Shown here: piece by piece, positions 41,636 through 51,414 of the stretch
How positions within the stretch are numbered: the first letter of the stretch is position 1
Layout: every line of letters begins with the position of its first letter
Source of the DNA: Lichenicola sp964249735
Lineage (GTDB): Bacteria > Pseudomonadota > Alphaproteobacteria > Acetobacterales > Acetobacteraceae
NCBI GenBank assembly: GCA_964249735.1
Contig: CAXUDP010000007.1
Location: 1 to 64,000, forward strand
DNA length: 64,000 nucleotides
Direction of reading: 5' to 3'
Made by a program: the position numbers and the translations under genes
The notes under the pieces: generated by a model
The model's input: the letters and a program-made list of their open reading frames with translations, nothing else
What the model was told of the DNA's origin: nothing
Database searches by the model: none

Positions 41636-42691
41636 ATGCTCGCGGCAGTGCTGCACGGGGCGCACGACCTGCGCGTCGAACATCGGGACGAGCGTGATCT
41701 CGAACCGGGAGAAGCGCGTGTGCGCGTCGCGGCGGGCGGCATCTGCGGCTCGGATCTGTCGTACTTCAACAAGGGCGGCGTCGGCGACTTCCGGGTGCGC
41801 GAGCCGCTCACGCTGGGCCACGAGGTGTCGGGCACCGTGGTCGAGCTGGCAGCGTCGCCGGACTGGCCGGTGCCGGCTGCGGTCGCAGTCGGTACGCCGG
41901 TGGCGATCAACCCGAGCCGGCCCTGTTTGCATTGCCGGTACTGCCGCGCCGGGCGCGGCAACCTGTGCCGCAACATGCGCTTTCTCGGCAGTGCCGCGCT
42001 GACGCCGCACGTGCAGGGCGCGTTCTGCGAGCACGTCGTGGTGCGCGTCGATCAGTGCGTGCCGGTGCCCGAAGGGATGGAGTTCCGCGTGGCCGCCTGC
42101 GCCGAGCCGCTGGCGGTGGCGCTGCATGCGGTGTCGCGTGCCGGAATCCTGGTGGGGCGGCAGGTGCTGATCGCGGGCGCCGGGCCGATCGGGCTGCTCT
42201 GCCTCGCAGCCGCGCGCCATGCCGGGGCGGCGGCGGTCACGATCACCGACCTGTTCGACCAGCCGCTGGAGATCGCCCGGCGCATGGGGGCCGACGACGC
42301 GATCAACGTGCGGACGGATCCGGAGCGGCTGGAGCGGGCAGCGCAGGCGGTCGGCGGCTACGACGTGGCCATGGAGGCGACGGGTGCGGCGGCATCCGTG
42401 GCGGTGCTGCCGTCGCTGTGCTGCCCGGGCGGCCGCATCGTGCAGCTCGGCATGCTGCCGCCGGGCGCGGTGCCGCTGCCGGTCAACCTGCTGATGGCGC
42501 GCGAGATCGACCTGGTCGGCTCGTTCCGGTTCCACGGCGCGTTCGATGTCGCGGTCGAGGCCCTGGCCCGGGGCCGGATCGACGTGGCGCCGATCCTGTC
42601 GGCGAGCTTCGCCCTGGCCGATGCCAACGAGGCCTTCGTGCTGGCAGGCGACCGGACCCGGGCGATCAAGGTGCACCTGGCCATCGCCTGA
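41636..42691 (+). CDS. idnD: L-idonate 5-dehydrogenase (zinc alcohol dehydrogenase family)
   Basis: 351 residues. The catalytic zinc ligands lie in GGICGSD (Cys37) and LTLGHEVSG (His62). The structural zinc cluster is CLHCRYCRAGRGNLC, and the Rossmann motif is GAGPIGLL. The beginning GGICGSDLSYFNKGGVGDF and the RFLGSAA segment are typical of L-idonate 5-dehydrogenase, which oxidises L-idonate to 5-keto-D-gluconate. A strong GGGGAGG precedes the start. It is the first gene of a plus-strand operon with a CUT2 importer, lactonase and regulator, and is divergent from the gluconate 5-dehydrogenase-like gene. Confidence 0.9.
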   Translation: MLAAVLHGAHDLRVEHRDERDLEPGEARVRVAAGGICGSDLSYFNKGGVGDFRVREPLTLGHEVSGTVVELAASPDWPVPAAVAVGTPVAINPSRPCLHCRYCRAGRGNLCRNMRFLGSAALTPHVQGAFCEHVVVRVDQCVPVPEGMEFRVAACAEPLAVALHAVSRAGILVGRQVLIAGAGPIGLLCLAAARHAGAAAVTITDLFDQPLEIARRMGADDAINVRTDPERLERAAQAVGGYDVAMEATGAAASVAVLPSLCCPGGRIVQLGMLPPGAVPLPVNLLMAREIDLVGSFRFHGAFDVAVEALARGRIDVAPILSASFALADANEAFVLAGDRTRAIKVHLAIA

Positions 42692-42718
42692 ACGCGGATC
42701 GGCATCGGGAGAACCTGG

Positions 42719-44265
<1,547 letters not shown>

Positions 44266-44269
<4 letters not shown>

Positions 44270-45318
44270 ACTCGCTCAAGTCCACGGCGCTGGAGCCGGC
44301 GCCGGGCAGCTTGCGTGGCCTACCGATCGGCCGGCAGGTCGCGGGGCTGCTGCCGGTCTACGGCCTCGTGATCCTGGCGGTGCTGCTGGCGCTCCTGTTC
44401 TCGCTGATCCTGCCCGACACGTTTCCGACCTGGCTCAACGTCCGCTCCATCCTCAGCGACAAGGCGGTGGTGGCGATGCTGTCGCTGGCCGCCACCGTGC
44501 CGATGATGACCGGCAAGATCGACCTCACCGTCGGCTACGGCGTGGTGCTGTGGCACATCCTGGCGATCTCGCTGCAGGTGGGTGGCGTGCCGTGGCCGCT
44601 CGCGGTGCTGGTCGTGCTGGCGCTGGGCCTGGTGTTCGGGCTGCTCAACGGGCTGCTGGTCGAGGTGGCGCAGATCGACAGCTTCATCGCCACGCTCGGC
44701 ACCGGCACCGTCACCTACGCGGTGGCGCTGTGGTGGACCGGCGGCCGGCAGGTGATCGGGCGGCTGCCGCACGCCTTCTTCGAGCTCGACATCGCACGCA
44801 TCGGCGGCGTGCCGGTCCCGGCCTTCTACGTGGTCGGGCTGGCGGCGGTGCTGTGGGTGGTCTCGGTGTACACGCCGCTCGGTCGCTACCTGTATGCGAT
44901 CGGTGCCAACCCGCGCGCGGCCGAGCTGAACGGCATCCCGACCCGGCGCTACGTCATGCTCGCCTTCATGGTGTCCGGGGTGATCACCGCGTTCGCCGGG
45001 GTGATCCTGGCGGCCCGGCTGCGCGTCGGCCAGGCCAGCGTCGGACTCGAGTTCCTGCTGCCGGCGCTGGTGGGGGCGTTTCTCGGTTCCACCACCATCA
45101 CGCCGGGACGGGTCAACATCTGGGGCACGGTGGTTGGCGTGGTGATCCTGGCCATCGGCATCTCCGGCATCGAGCAGCTCGGCGGCGCCTTCTGGGTGGA
45201 GCCGGCCTTCAACGGCGCCACCCTGCTGATCGCGATCGGGTTGGCCGGCTGGACCGGACGCAGGCGGGTGATGGCGCGTGCGGTGCGCCCGCCCGGGCCT
45301 GCGCAAGGCGGACGCTGA
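44266..45318 (+). CDS. Sugar ABC transporter permease (RbsC-like)
   Basis: 350 residues and about ten membrane helices: LAATVPMMTGKIDLTVGYGV, LNGLLVEVAQIDSFIATLGT and GAFLGSTTITPGRVNIWGTV match the CUT2 permease pattern. It overlaps the ATPase gene by 4 bp and precedes the binding protein by 63 bp. It forms the membrane channel for the sugar or sugar acid handled by this locus. Confidence 0.92.
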
Positions 45319-45381
45319 ACACCGACAGGTCTGCAAACAACGGCATCGCGCAAAGCGGGCCACAAACAGGGAAGCGGAACG

Positions 45382-46482
45382 ATGAAACCAGGACTCTCGA
45401 CCGGCGCCGGACTGGCGCTCCTGCTTGCCGGCACCGGCACGGCGGCAGCGCGGGACACGCTGTCGCAGGCGCAGGCGGTGATCGCGGCGGCGACCGCGCC
45501 TGCCTCGAAATGGGATGGGCCGACCACCGGCCCCAAGGCGGCTCCGGGCAAGACGGTGATCTACGTGGCGGCCGACCTGCGCAACGGCGGCATCCAGGAG
45601 GTCGGCGACGGGGTCAAGGAGGCAGGTCAGGCGATCGGCTGGACCGTGCGCGTGCTGGACGGACAGGGCAGCGTGTCGGGCATCCATTCCGCCTTCAGCC
45701 AGGCGGTGGCGCTGAAGCCGGACGGCATCGTGGTCGGCGGCTACGACGTGGTGCAGAACGCCGCCGACATCGAGCAGGCGGCGGCGGGCGGCATACGAAT
45801 CGTCGCCTGGCATGGCGGCCCGAAGCCGGGGCCGATGGCGGAGTACCACGTCATCAGCAACATCGGCAGCGACAGCGCCCGCGTGGCGAAGGTCGCCGCC
45901 GACTACGCGATCGCGCAGAGCGGCGGCAAGGCGGGCGTGGTCATCTTCACCGACAGCGCCTACGCGATCGCGCTGGCCAAGGCGAAGATGATGCGCGACG
46001 AGATCCAGACCGTTCCGGGCTGCAGCGTGCTGTCGTTCGAGGACACGCCGCTCGCCGACACCTCGACCCGCATGTCGCAGCTCACCACCTCGCTGCTGCA
46101 GCGCTACGGCGCGAAGTGGACCTTCAGCCTGGCGATCAACGACCTGTACTACGACTTCATTGGGCCGCCCCTGATCTCGGCCGGAGGCGACGCGTCCGGG
46201 CCACCGGTCAACATCAGCGCAGGCGACGGCAGCAACTCCGCCTACGAGCGCATACGCGGGGGCCAGTTCCAGGCGGCCACCGTGCCGGAACCGCTGCTGC
46301 TGCAGGGCTGGCAGGTGGTCGACGAGATGAACCGCGGCTTCGCAGGCCAGCCGGCCTCGGGCTACGTGGCGCCGGTGCATCTGGTGACGGCGAAGAACGT
46401 CGACCTGGATGGCGGCAAGAAGGACATCTACGACCCGGACAACAACTACCGCGACGCCTACAAGCGGATCTGGGGGCGCTGA
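45382..46482 (+). CDS. Sugar ABC transporter substrate-binding protein (CUT2)
   Basis: 366 residues. A signal peptide (LALLLAGTGTAAA) leads into a type I periplasmic-binding fold: VIYVAADLRNGGIQEVGDGV, SAFSQAVALKPDGIVVGGYD, IRIVAWHGG and AGVVIFTDSAYAIALAKAKM. An internal insertion (about 270-330; LLLQGWQVVDEMNRGFAGQP) is longer than in ribose-binding proteins. It is the third component of the ABC importer here. Ligand unknown; neighbours suggest an aldonate or keto-aldonate. Confidence 0.88.
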   Translation: MKPGLSTGAGLALLLAGTGTAAARDTLSQAQAVIAAATAPASKWDGPTTGPKAAPGKTVIYVAADLRNGGIQEVGDGVKEAGQAIGWTVRVLDGQGSVSGIHSAFSQAVALKPDGIVVGGYDVVQNAADIEQAAAGGIRIVAWHGGPKPGPMAEYHVISNIGSDSARVAKVAADYAIAQSGGKAGVVIFTDSAYAIALAKAKMMRDEIQTVPGCSVLSFEDTPLADTSTRMSQLTTSLLQRYGAKWTFSLAINDLYYDFIGPPLISAGGDASGPPVNISAGDGSNSAYERIRGGQFQAATVPEPLLLQGWQVVDEMNRGFAGQPASGYVAPVHLVTAKNVDLDGGKKDIYDPDNNYRDAYKRIWGR

Positions 46483-46485
46483 GCG

Positions 46486-47394
46486 ATGAGCGCCTTCGAG
46501 GTCGTGGACAAGCGGTTCCGCCGCCATGTCCTGTTCAACGCGCGACCGGAACGGATCGCGGACGGGTTCCGCTGGACCGAGGGTCCGGTCTGGTTCGGCG
46601 ACGCCGGCTGCCTGCTGTTCAGCGACATCCCGAACAACCGCATCATGCGCTGGATCGAGGGGGTCGGCCTGTCGACGTACCGCCAGCCGAGCCGGTATGC
46701 CAATGGCGGCACGCGTGACCGGGAGGGGCGGCTGGTTTCCTGCCTGCACGGGGCGCGCGCGGTGGTGCGCACCGAGCATGACGGCAGCCTCACCACGCTG
46801 GTCGACCGCTACGACGGGCGGCGGCTGAACTCGCCGAACGACGTGGTGGTGAAGTCCGACGGCACGGTCTGGTTCACCGATCCGCATTACGGCATCGCGA
46901 TGGACTACGAGGGTGAGGGTCGCACCGAGGAGGAGCTGCCCTGCCAGGTGTACCGCTTCGATCCCCGCGACGGGCGGCTCGACGTCGCGACGGACGCCTT
47001 TGCCTGCCCGAACGGGCTGTGCTTCTCGCCGGACGAAACGCGCCTCTACGTCGCCGAGACAGGACGGATGCACGACGACAGCGTTGAGCGCCGGATCCAG
47101 GTGTTCGACGTCGAGGACGGCACCGGCCGGCTCGGCGCGGGGCGCGACTTCTACGCGCCGGAACTTGGCGCCGCAGACGGGTTCCGCTGCGACGAGGACG
47201 GCAACGTTTGGACCAGCGCCGGAGACGGGGTGCATTGCGTCAGCCCCGAGGGCGAGCTGCTGGGGCGGATCCGGCTGCCGCATGCCGTGTCCAACGTGTG
47301 CTTCGGCGGCCACCGCAACAGCCGGCTGTTCATCTGCGCCAGCAGCGAGGTGTACGCGGTGTATCTCAACCGGCGCGGTGCCGTCCGGCCTTGA
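46486..47394 (+). CDS. SMP-30/gluconolactonase family lactonase
   Basis: 302 residues of the six-bladed propeller lactonase family. The metal-binding Glu32 sits in RWTEGPVWFGDAGCLLFSDI. Other blades show RRLNSPNDVVVKSDGTVWFT, CPNGLCFSPDETRLYVAETG and ADGFRCDEDGNVWTSAGDGV, each with expected Asn/Asp ligands. It hydrolyses a sugar lactone to the aldonic acid, with calcium or zinc. It starts three bases after the binding-protein stop and its own stop overlaps the regulator's TTG start. It would supply aldonates to the dehydrogenases of the locus. Confidence 0.92.
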   Translation: MSAFEVVDKRFRRHVLFNARPERIADGFRWTEGPVWFGDAGCLLFSDIPNNRIMRWIEGVGLSTYRQPSRYANGGTRDREGRLVSCLHGARAVVRTEHDGSLTTLVDRYDGRRLNSPNDVVVKSDGTVWFTDPHYGIAMDYEGEGRTEEELPCQVYRFDPRDGRLDVATDAFACPNGLCFSPDETRLYVAETGRMHDDSVERRIQVFDVEDGTGRLGAGRDFYAPELGAADGFRCDEDGNVWTSAGDGVHCVSPEGELLGRIRLPHAVSNVCFGGHRNSRLFICASSEVYAVYLNRRGAVRP

Positions 47395-48479
47395 CCGGGC
47401 CGGCGCGCCGGGTCCCGGCCGCCAAACCGACGCTGCGTGACGTGTCGGTGCTGGCGGGGGTGTCGCGGATGACGGTGACACGCGTGTTCATCCGGCCTGA
47501 GCAGGTGCTGCCAGCCACGCGCACGCGGGTGCGGCAGGCGGTGGAGGCGCTCGGCTACGTGCCGGACCGCGCCGCCGGCAGCCTGGCCACGCGGCGCAGC
47601 GGCTTCGTCGGGCTGATCGTGCCGACGGTCGCCAACGGCAACTTTGCCGCCCTGGCGGAGGGCCTGACCGAGGCGCTGCGTCCGGCCGGCTACGAGCTGC
47701 TGATCGGCTACACCAGCTACAGCCTGGCCGAGGAGGAGCGGCAGGTGCGCACCCTGCTGTCGCGCCGGCCGGAAGCGCTGGTGCTGGCGGCGCCGCATCG
47801 CGAGCCGGTGCTGCGCCAGCTCGGTCAGGCGGGCGTGCCGGTGATCGAGGTGGCGGAGCTGCCGGCGCGGCCGATCGGGCACGCCATCGGCTTCTCCAAC
47901 CACGCCGTGGGGCGGGCCGCCGCCTCGTTCCTGGTCGGGCTCGGCCACACCAGGATCGCAGCGCTCGGACCGGCACGCAGCCGCGACCGGCGCGACCTGC
48001 GCGGCGAGGCACGGCTGCGTGGCTTCGCCGACGCGCTGCGCGCCGCCAGGCTGCCGACCGAGCTGGTCCGCGCCGACGGCGAGATCCCGTTCGCGTTCCG
48101 CCACGGCGCGCTGGCGATGGGGCGCCTGCTCGACGCGGCGCCAAAAGTGGAGGCGGTGTTCGCGGTGTCGGATCTCGCCGGCGTCGGCGCGCTGATGGAG
48201 TGCCGCAGGCGGGGCATCGATGTGCCGGGCGGGCTGTCGCTGCTCGGCTTCGGCGACTTCGAGATCGGCCAGCAGGTGGTGCCGGCACTCAGCACCGTGT
48301 CGGTCGACTTCGGCGACCTTGGCAATCGTGCCGGGCGGCTGGCAGTGGAGCTGCTGCAACGGGCCGGCACCGCGGGCGACGAGGGCGACGTTCAAGGCGA
48401 CAGGACCGTCGACCTGGGCTTCACGGTGGTGCCCAGGGGCACGACCCGGGCCCGATCATCGGCAGCCGGAACCACATGA
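47391..48479 (+). CDS. LacI family transcriptional regulator (GntR/IdnR-like)
   Basis: 362 residues. The N-terminal HTH (about 14-33) reads TLRDVSVLAGVSRMTVTRVF, followed by the hinge (YVPDRAAGSLATRRSGFVGL) and a periplasmic-binding-like effector domain. The start used is TTG at 47391, overlapping the lactonase stop (TTGA). No ATG or GTG fits before the HTH, so a rare TTG start with translational coupling is the simplest reading. The likely operator is the palindrome at 41577-41592. The effector is probably a sugar acid such as gluconate or idonate (inferred). Confidence 0.87.
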   Translation: MTGPARRVPAAKPTLRDVSVLAGVSRMTVTRVFIRPEQVLPATRTRVRQAVEALGYVPDRAAGSLATRRSGFVGLIVPTVANGNFAALAEGLTEALRPAGYELLIGYTSYSLAEEERQVRTLLSRRPEALVLAAPHREPVLRQLGQAGVPVIEVAELPARPIGHAIGFSNHAVGRAAASFLVGLGHTRIAALGPARSRDRRDLRGEARLRGFADALRAARLPTELVRADGEIPFAFRHGALAMGRLLDAAPKVEAVFAVSDLAGVGALMECRRRGIDVPGGLSLLGFGDFEIGQQVVPALSTVSVDFGDLGNRAGRLAVELLQRAGTAGDEGDVQGDRTVDLGFTVVPRGTTRARSSAAGTT

Positions 48480-48492
48480 GGAGATGGGAGTC

Positions 48493-49272
48493 ATGGCAGA
48501 TCACCAGGCATCATCGGCAGGCAGCCGGATCGCGCTCGTCACCGGTGCCGGCAGCGGCATCGGCCGCGCCGTCACGCTGGCGCTGCTGGCGGACGGATGG
48601 TCGGTCGTGCTGGCCGGGCGCGACGCGGCCCGGCTGGAGGAAACGGCGCGACTGGCCGGTGACGATGACGCGGCACGGACCCTGGTGCAGGCGACCGACG
48701 TGTCCGATCCGGGTTCGGTTGACGCGCTGTTCGCTGCCGTGGCGGCGCGGTTCGGACGGCTCGACCTGCTGTTCAACAACGCCGGCACCAACGTGTCCGG
48801 CGTGGCCTTCGAGGAGCTGAGCTTCGCCGACTGGAACACGGTGGTCTCGGTCAACCTGACCGGCGTGTTCCTGTGCGCGCAGGGCGCGTTCAGGATGATG
48901 AAGGCGCAAAACCCTCGCGGCGGTCGCATCATCAATAACGGCTCGATCTCGGCACACGCGCCGCGTCCGGATTCGGTCGCCTACACCGCGACCAAGCACG
49001 CGGTCACCGGCCTGACCAAGACGCTGTCGCTGGACGGACGGCCGTACGACATCGCCTGCGGGCAGATCGACATCGGCAATGCGGCGACGGCGATGGCGGC
49101 GCGCATGCAGACCGGGGCCAAGCAGGCGGCGGGACACATGGCGGTGGAGCCGATGATGGACGTGCGCGACGTCGGCCGCAGCGTGGTGCTGATGGCCTCG
49201 CTGCCGCTCGACACCAACATCCCGTTCCTGACGATCATGGCCAACGCCATGCCGTTCCTCGGTCGCGGGTGA
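48493..49272 (+). CDS. SDR family oxidoreductase
   Basis: 259 residues. TGAGSGIG (cofactor), NNAGTN in LLFNNAGTNVSG, and the YTATK active site in SVAYTATKHAVTGLTKTLSL are visible, and the C-terminus is IMANAMPFLGRG. The C-terminal half matches bacterial SDRs often annotated as serine 3-dehydrogenase-like or glucose dehydrogenase-like, but substrate is unclear. An AGGAG nine bases upstream sets the start at 48493; ATG at 48484 is less likely. It is the last gene of the sugar-acid operon. Confidence 0.87.
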   Translation: MADHQASSAGSRIALVTGAGSGIGRAVTLALLADGWSVVLAGRDAARLEETARLAGDDDAARTLVQATDVSDPGSVDALFAAVAARFGRLDLLFNNAGTNVSGVAFEELSFADWNTVVSVNLTGVFLCAQGAFRMMKAQNPRGGRIINNGSISAHAPRPDSVAYTATKHAVTGLTKTLSLDGRPYDIACGQIDIGNAATAMAARMQTGAKQAAGHMAVEPMMDVRDVGRSVVLMASLPLDTNIPFLTIMANAMPFLGRG

Positions 49273-49330
49273 CGGCGGAAATATCGCGGATCGCCATCGT
49301 CACCGCGACGGGTCGTAGCCGGAAAGTGTT

Positions 49331-51208
49331 TCAGGGCATCTCAGTTCCCGAATGCTGGTTCCTGCTCAGACCTGCCTCGTCCACCTTTCGACACGACGCC
49401 GGCCAGAACAGCCGACGCAGCAGGGAGGTCGATTCGAGCACGACGAGACGGCGTCCGACCTGCGCCTGCAGGTCGATCCCCCTTGCCTCCACCTGGATGG
49501 TCCGAGTGAAGCCCTGGCAGCCGGAAACGATCGTCTGGTTCGCGGGAACCACAACGGTGGCGGCACCTCCAGGACCGCTGGAGCGCACGGTGAAACGTTC
49601 CAGCGCCGGCGGCACGAACCAGGTTTCCCACTGCTGGCCAATCTCGATCGCCGGATGACGCACGAGCCGGTTCGACACCAGGGAAAGCCGGCCCGGCGTG
49701 ACGTCGGCCATGTAGTCGCTCGCGGGCAGACGGTGCGCACGGGCCAGATCCAGCACCATGAGCAGACACAGGAGCGCCGGAGCCGCCGCCATGGGGATGC
49801 GCAGGGAGATCGCCAGAAGCAGGATCGTCGTTCCGGCTGTCAGGGTCAGATCCCGCGCTGCGGCCGTGTCGGCGGCGGATCCGGTCTCGACCGGCAGAAC
49901 GAGATTGGCATCGACGTGCCCGAACAGGTTGAACAGGATGGTGTAGGTCGTGCTGCTTTGACGGTCATAGATGAATTCGTTCGGCTTCTTGACGAACAGC
50001 ATCGTGTTGGCGGCCGTGACGCCGAGCAGTCCCACGAGGCACAGCGTCGGGAAGACGCCGCGCATCCTGTGCAGCCAGTAGGCGAGCCCCACCGTCAGCA
50101 TCGGCGTCGACAGCACCCAGAACCGTGCCGGCCAGCACTCGCCGGGATTGACGCCGACGCCGGTCACCGCCGCGGCGATCCCCAGCACCAGCGCCTGACG
50201 AAGCAGGCCGGACGCCGGGTCCTTGCCGGAGCGGTCAGTGCGCAACGCACCGCAGATCAGGCCGGCATAGCCGACGACCCAGATCGGTGCATAGGCGAGC
50301 AGCCCGTGGTGGACGTTGAAAAGCTGCATCGAGAGCACCGGGAACCAGTCCCAGGGCAACGGTGGCCTGGCCGTATTCACCGGGCCGGTGATGGCTCCAT
50401 AGATCGCGAGATTGAGGCCGGCAAAGCCGATCCCTGTCACCAGGGCGATCGTCAGCAGCAACGCTGCGCGCAGCCAGAGGCGCCGTTCCAGGACCTGCAC
50501 CAGCAGGCCGGCGAACAGCAGCGCCGCGACGACCGATCCGCGCATGTGCACGATCGGAATCACGATCAGAACCGCTGCTGTCAGCAGGTCGCCTGGCAGG
50601 CCTCGCCCCTTGGTCTGCAGGCGTTGCCACGCCCAGCAGACGAGCGCGAAGAGAAAGGTTTCCATGTAGAAAAGATGCAGGTAGGGCAGCAGCGGCATCG
50701 AGAACACGAGAATGAACAGGGCGGCAAGCGAAGCCGTCGGGCCGGCGACGGGACGCAGCAGGCGATGCAGAACCGCCAGCCCGGCGATGCCGGCGGTCAG
50801 CGTCGCCATCCGCAGTCCCATGAGCGAGAACAGGCCTGCCAGTGGTGACAGGATCACCGGCAGGTAGACCCCGTTCATCACCACCACGCCGCCGCCGCCC
50901 GCAGGAAGACTGGTGGCATTGGTATGCGACGCTCGCAGCATGACCTGATGCCATTCGGCCAGCGGCATGGTCAGCGTGCCGTGTCGGATGAAGGAGGTGG
51001 CGTAGAGAAGGTAGCGCTGCTCGTCACCGGTCAGGAACAAACGGTTGCCGAACACGACTACGAAGAGAAGCGCCAGCATCGGCAGCAGGCAGAGCCAGGG
51101 ATGACGGTCAACCCACATCCAGGTTGGCGGAAAGCGCAGGAGGCGGCTCCGCCTGATCCCGGAAGGAACGGGACCAGGACCGCAACCCGGCGATATGCGG
51201 TGTTTCAT
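49331..51208 (-). CDS. Multi-pass membrane protein, GT-C glycosyltransferase-like
   Basis: About 625 residues with roughly eleven membrane helices. After the first helix comes LFLTGDEQRYLLYATSFIRH, an acidic pair in the first periplasmic loop typical of GT-C enzymes (ArnT, PMT and relatives) that use polyprenyl-linked sugars. A soluble C-terminal domain of about 150 residues follows. No close family is recognised, and no polysaccharide genes flank it, so transfer of a sugar to an envelope component is only inferred. The start at 51208 (MKHRISP) was chosen over an upstream in-frame start. It is convergent with the sugar-acid operon. Confidence 0.65.
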   Translation of the reverse strand: MKHRISPGCGPGPVPSGIRRSRLLRFPPTWMWVDRHPWLCLLPMLALLFVVVFGNRLFLTGDEQRYLLYATSFIRHGTLTMPLAEWHQVMLRASHTNATSLPAGGGGVVVMNGVYLPVILSPLAGLFSLMGLRMATLTAGIAGLAVLHRLLRPVAGPTASLAALFILVFSMPLLPYLHLFYMETFLFALVCWAWQRLQTKGRGLPGDLLTAAVLIVIPIVHMRGSVVAALLFAGLLVQVLERRLWLRAALLLTIALVTGIGFAGLNLAIYGAITGPVNTARPPLPWDWFPVLSMQLFNVHHGLLAYAPIWVVGYAGLICGALRTDRSGKDPASGLLRQALVLGIAAAVTGVGVNPGECWPARFWVLSTPMLTVGLAYWLHRMRGVFPTLCLVGLLGVTAANTMLFVKKPNEFIYDRQSSTTYTILFNLFGHVDANLVLPVETGSAADTAAARDLTLTAGTTILLLAISLRIPMAAAPALLCLLMVLDLARAHRLPASDYMADVTPGRLSLVSNRLVRHPAIEIGQQWETWFVPPALERFTVRSSGPGGAATVVVPANQTIVSGCQGFTRTIQVEARGIDLQAQVGRRLVVLESTSLLRRLFWPASCRKVDEAGLSRNQHSGTEMP

Positions 51209-51414
51209 CCATCGACATGAAGCCGCACAACCGGGCCGCGTCAACCGGCCCTGGTGACCACCCTCGGCCGACCGGCCGTCGAGCCGCACTCACGCGGACC
51301 ATCCGTTCCGGCCAGTCCAAGTTCCTGGTGTTCGCCGCTCGTTACATGCTGCCTGAAAACGGTCGGCGACTTTCCGCCAGAGTCGGTCTTCCTGGCAGGA
51401 ATGGATCTGCAGCC

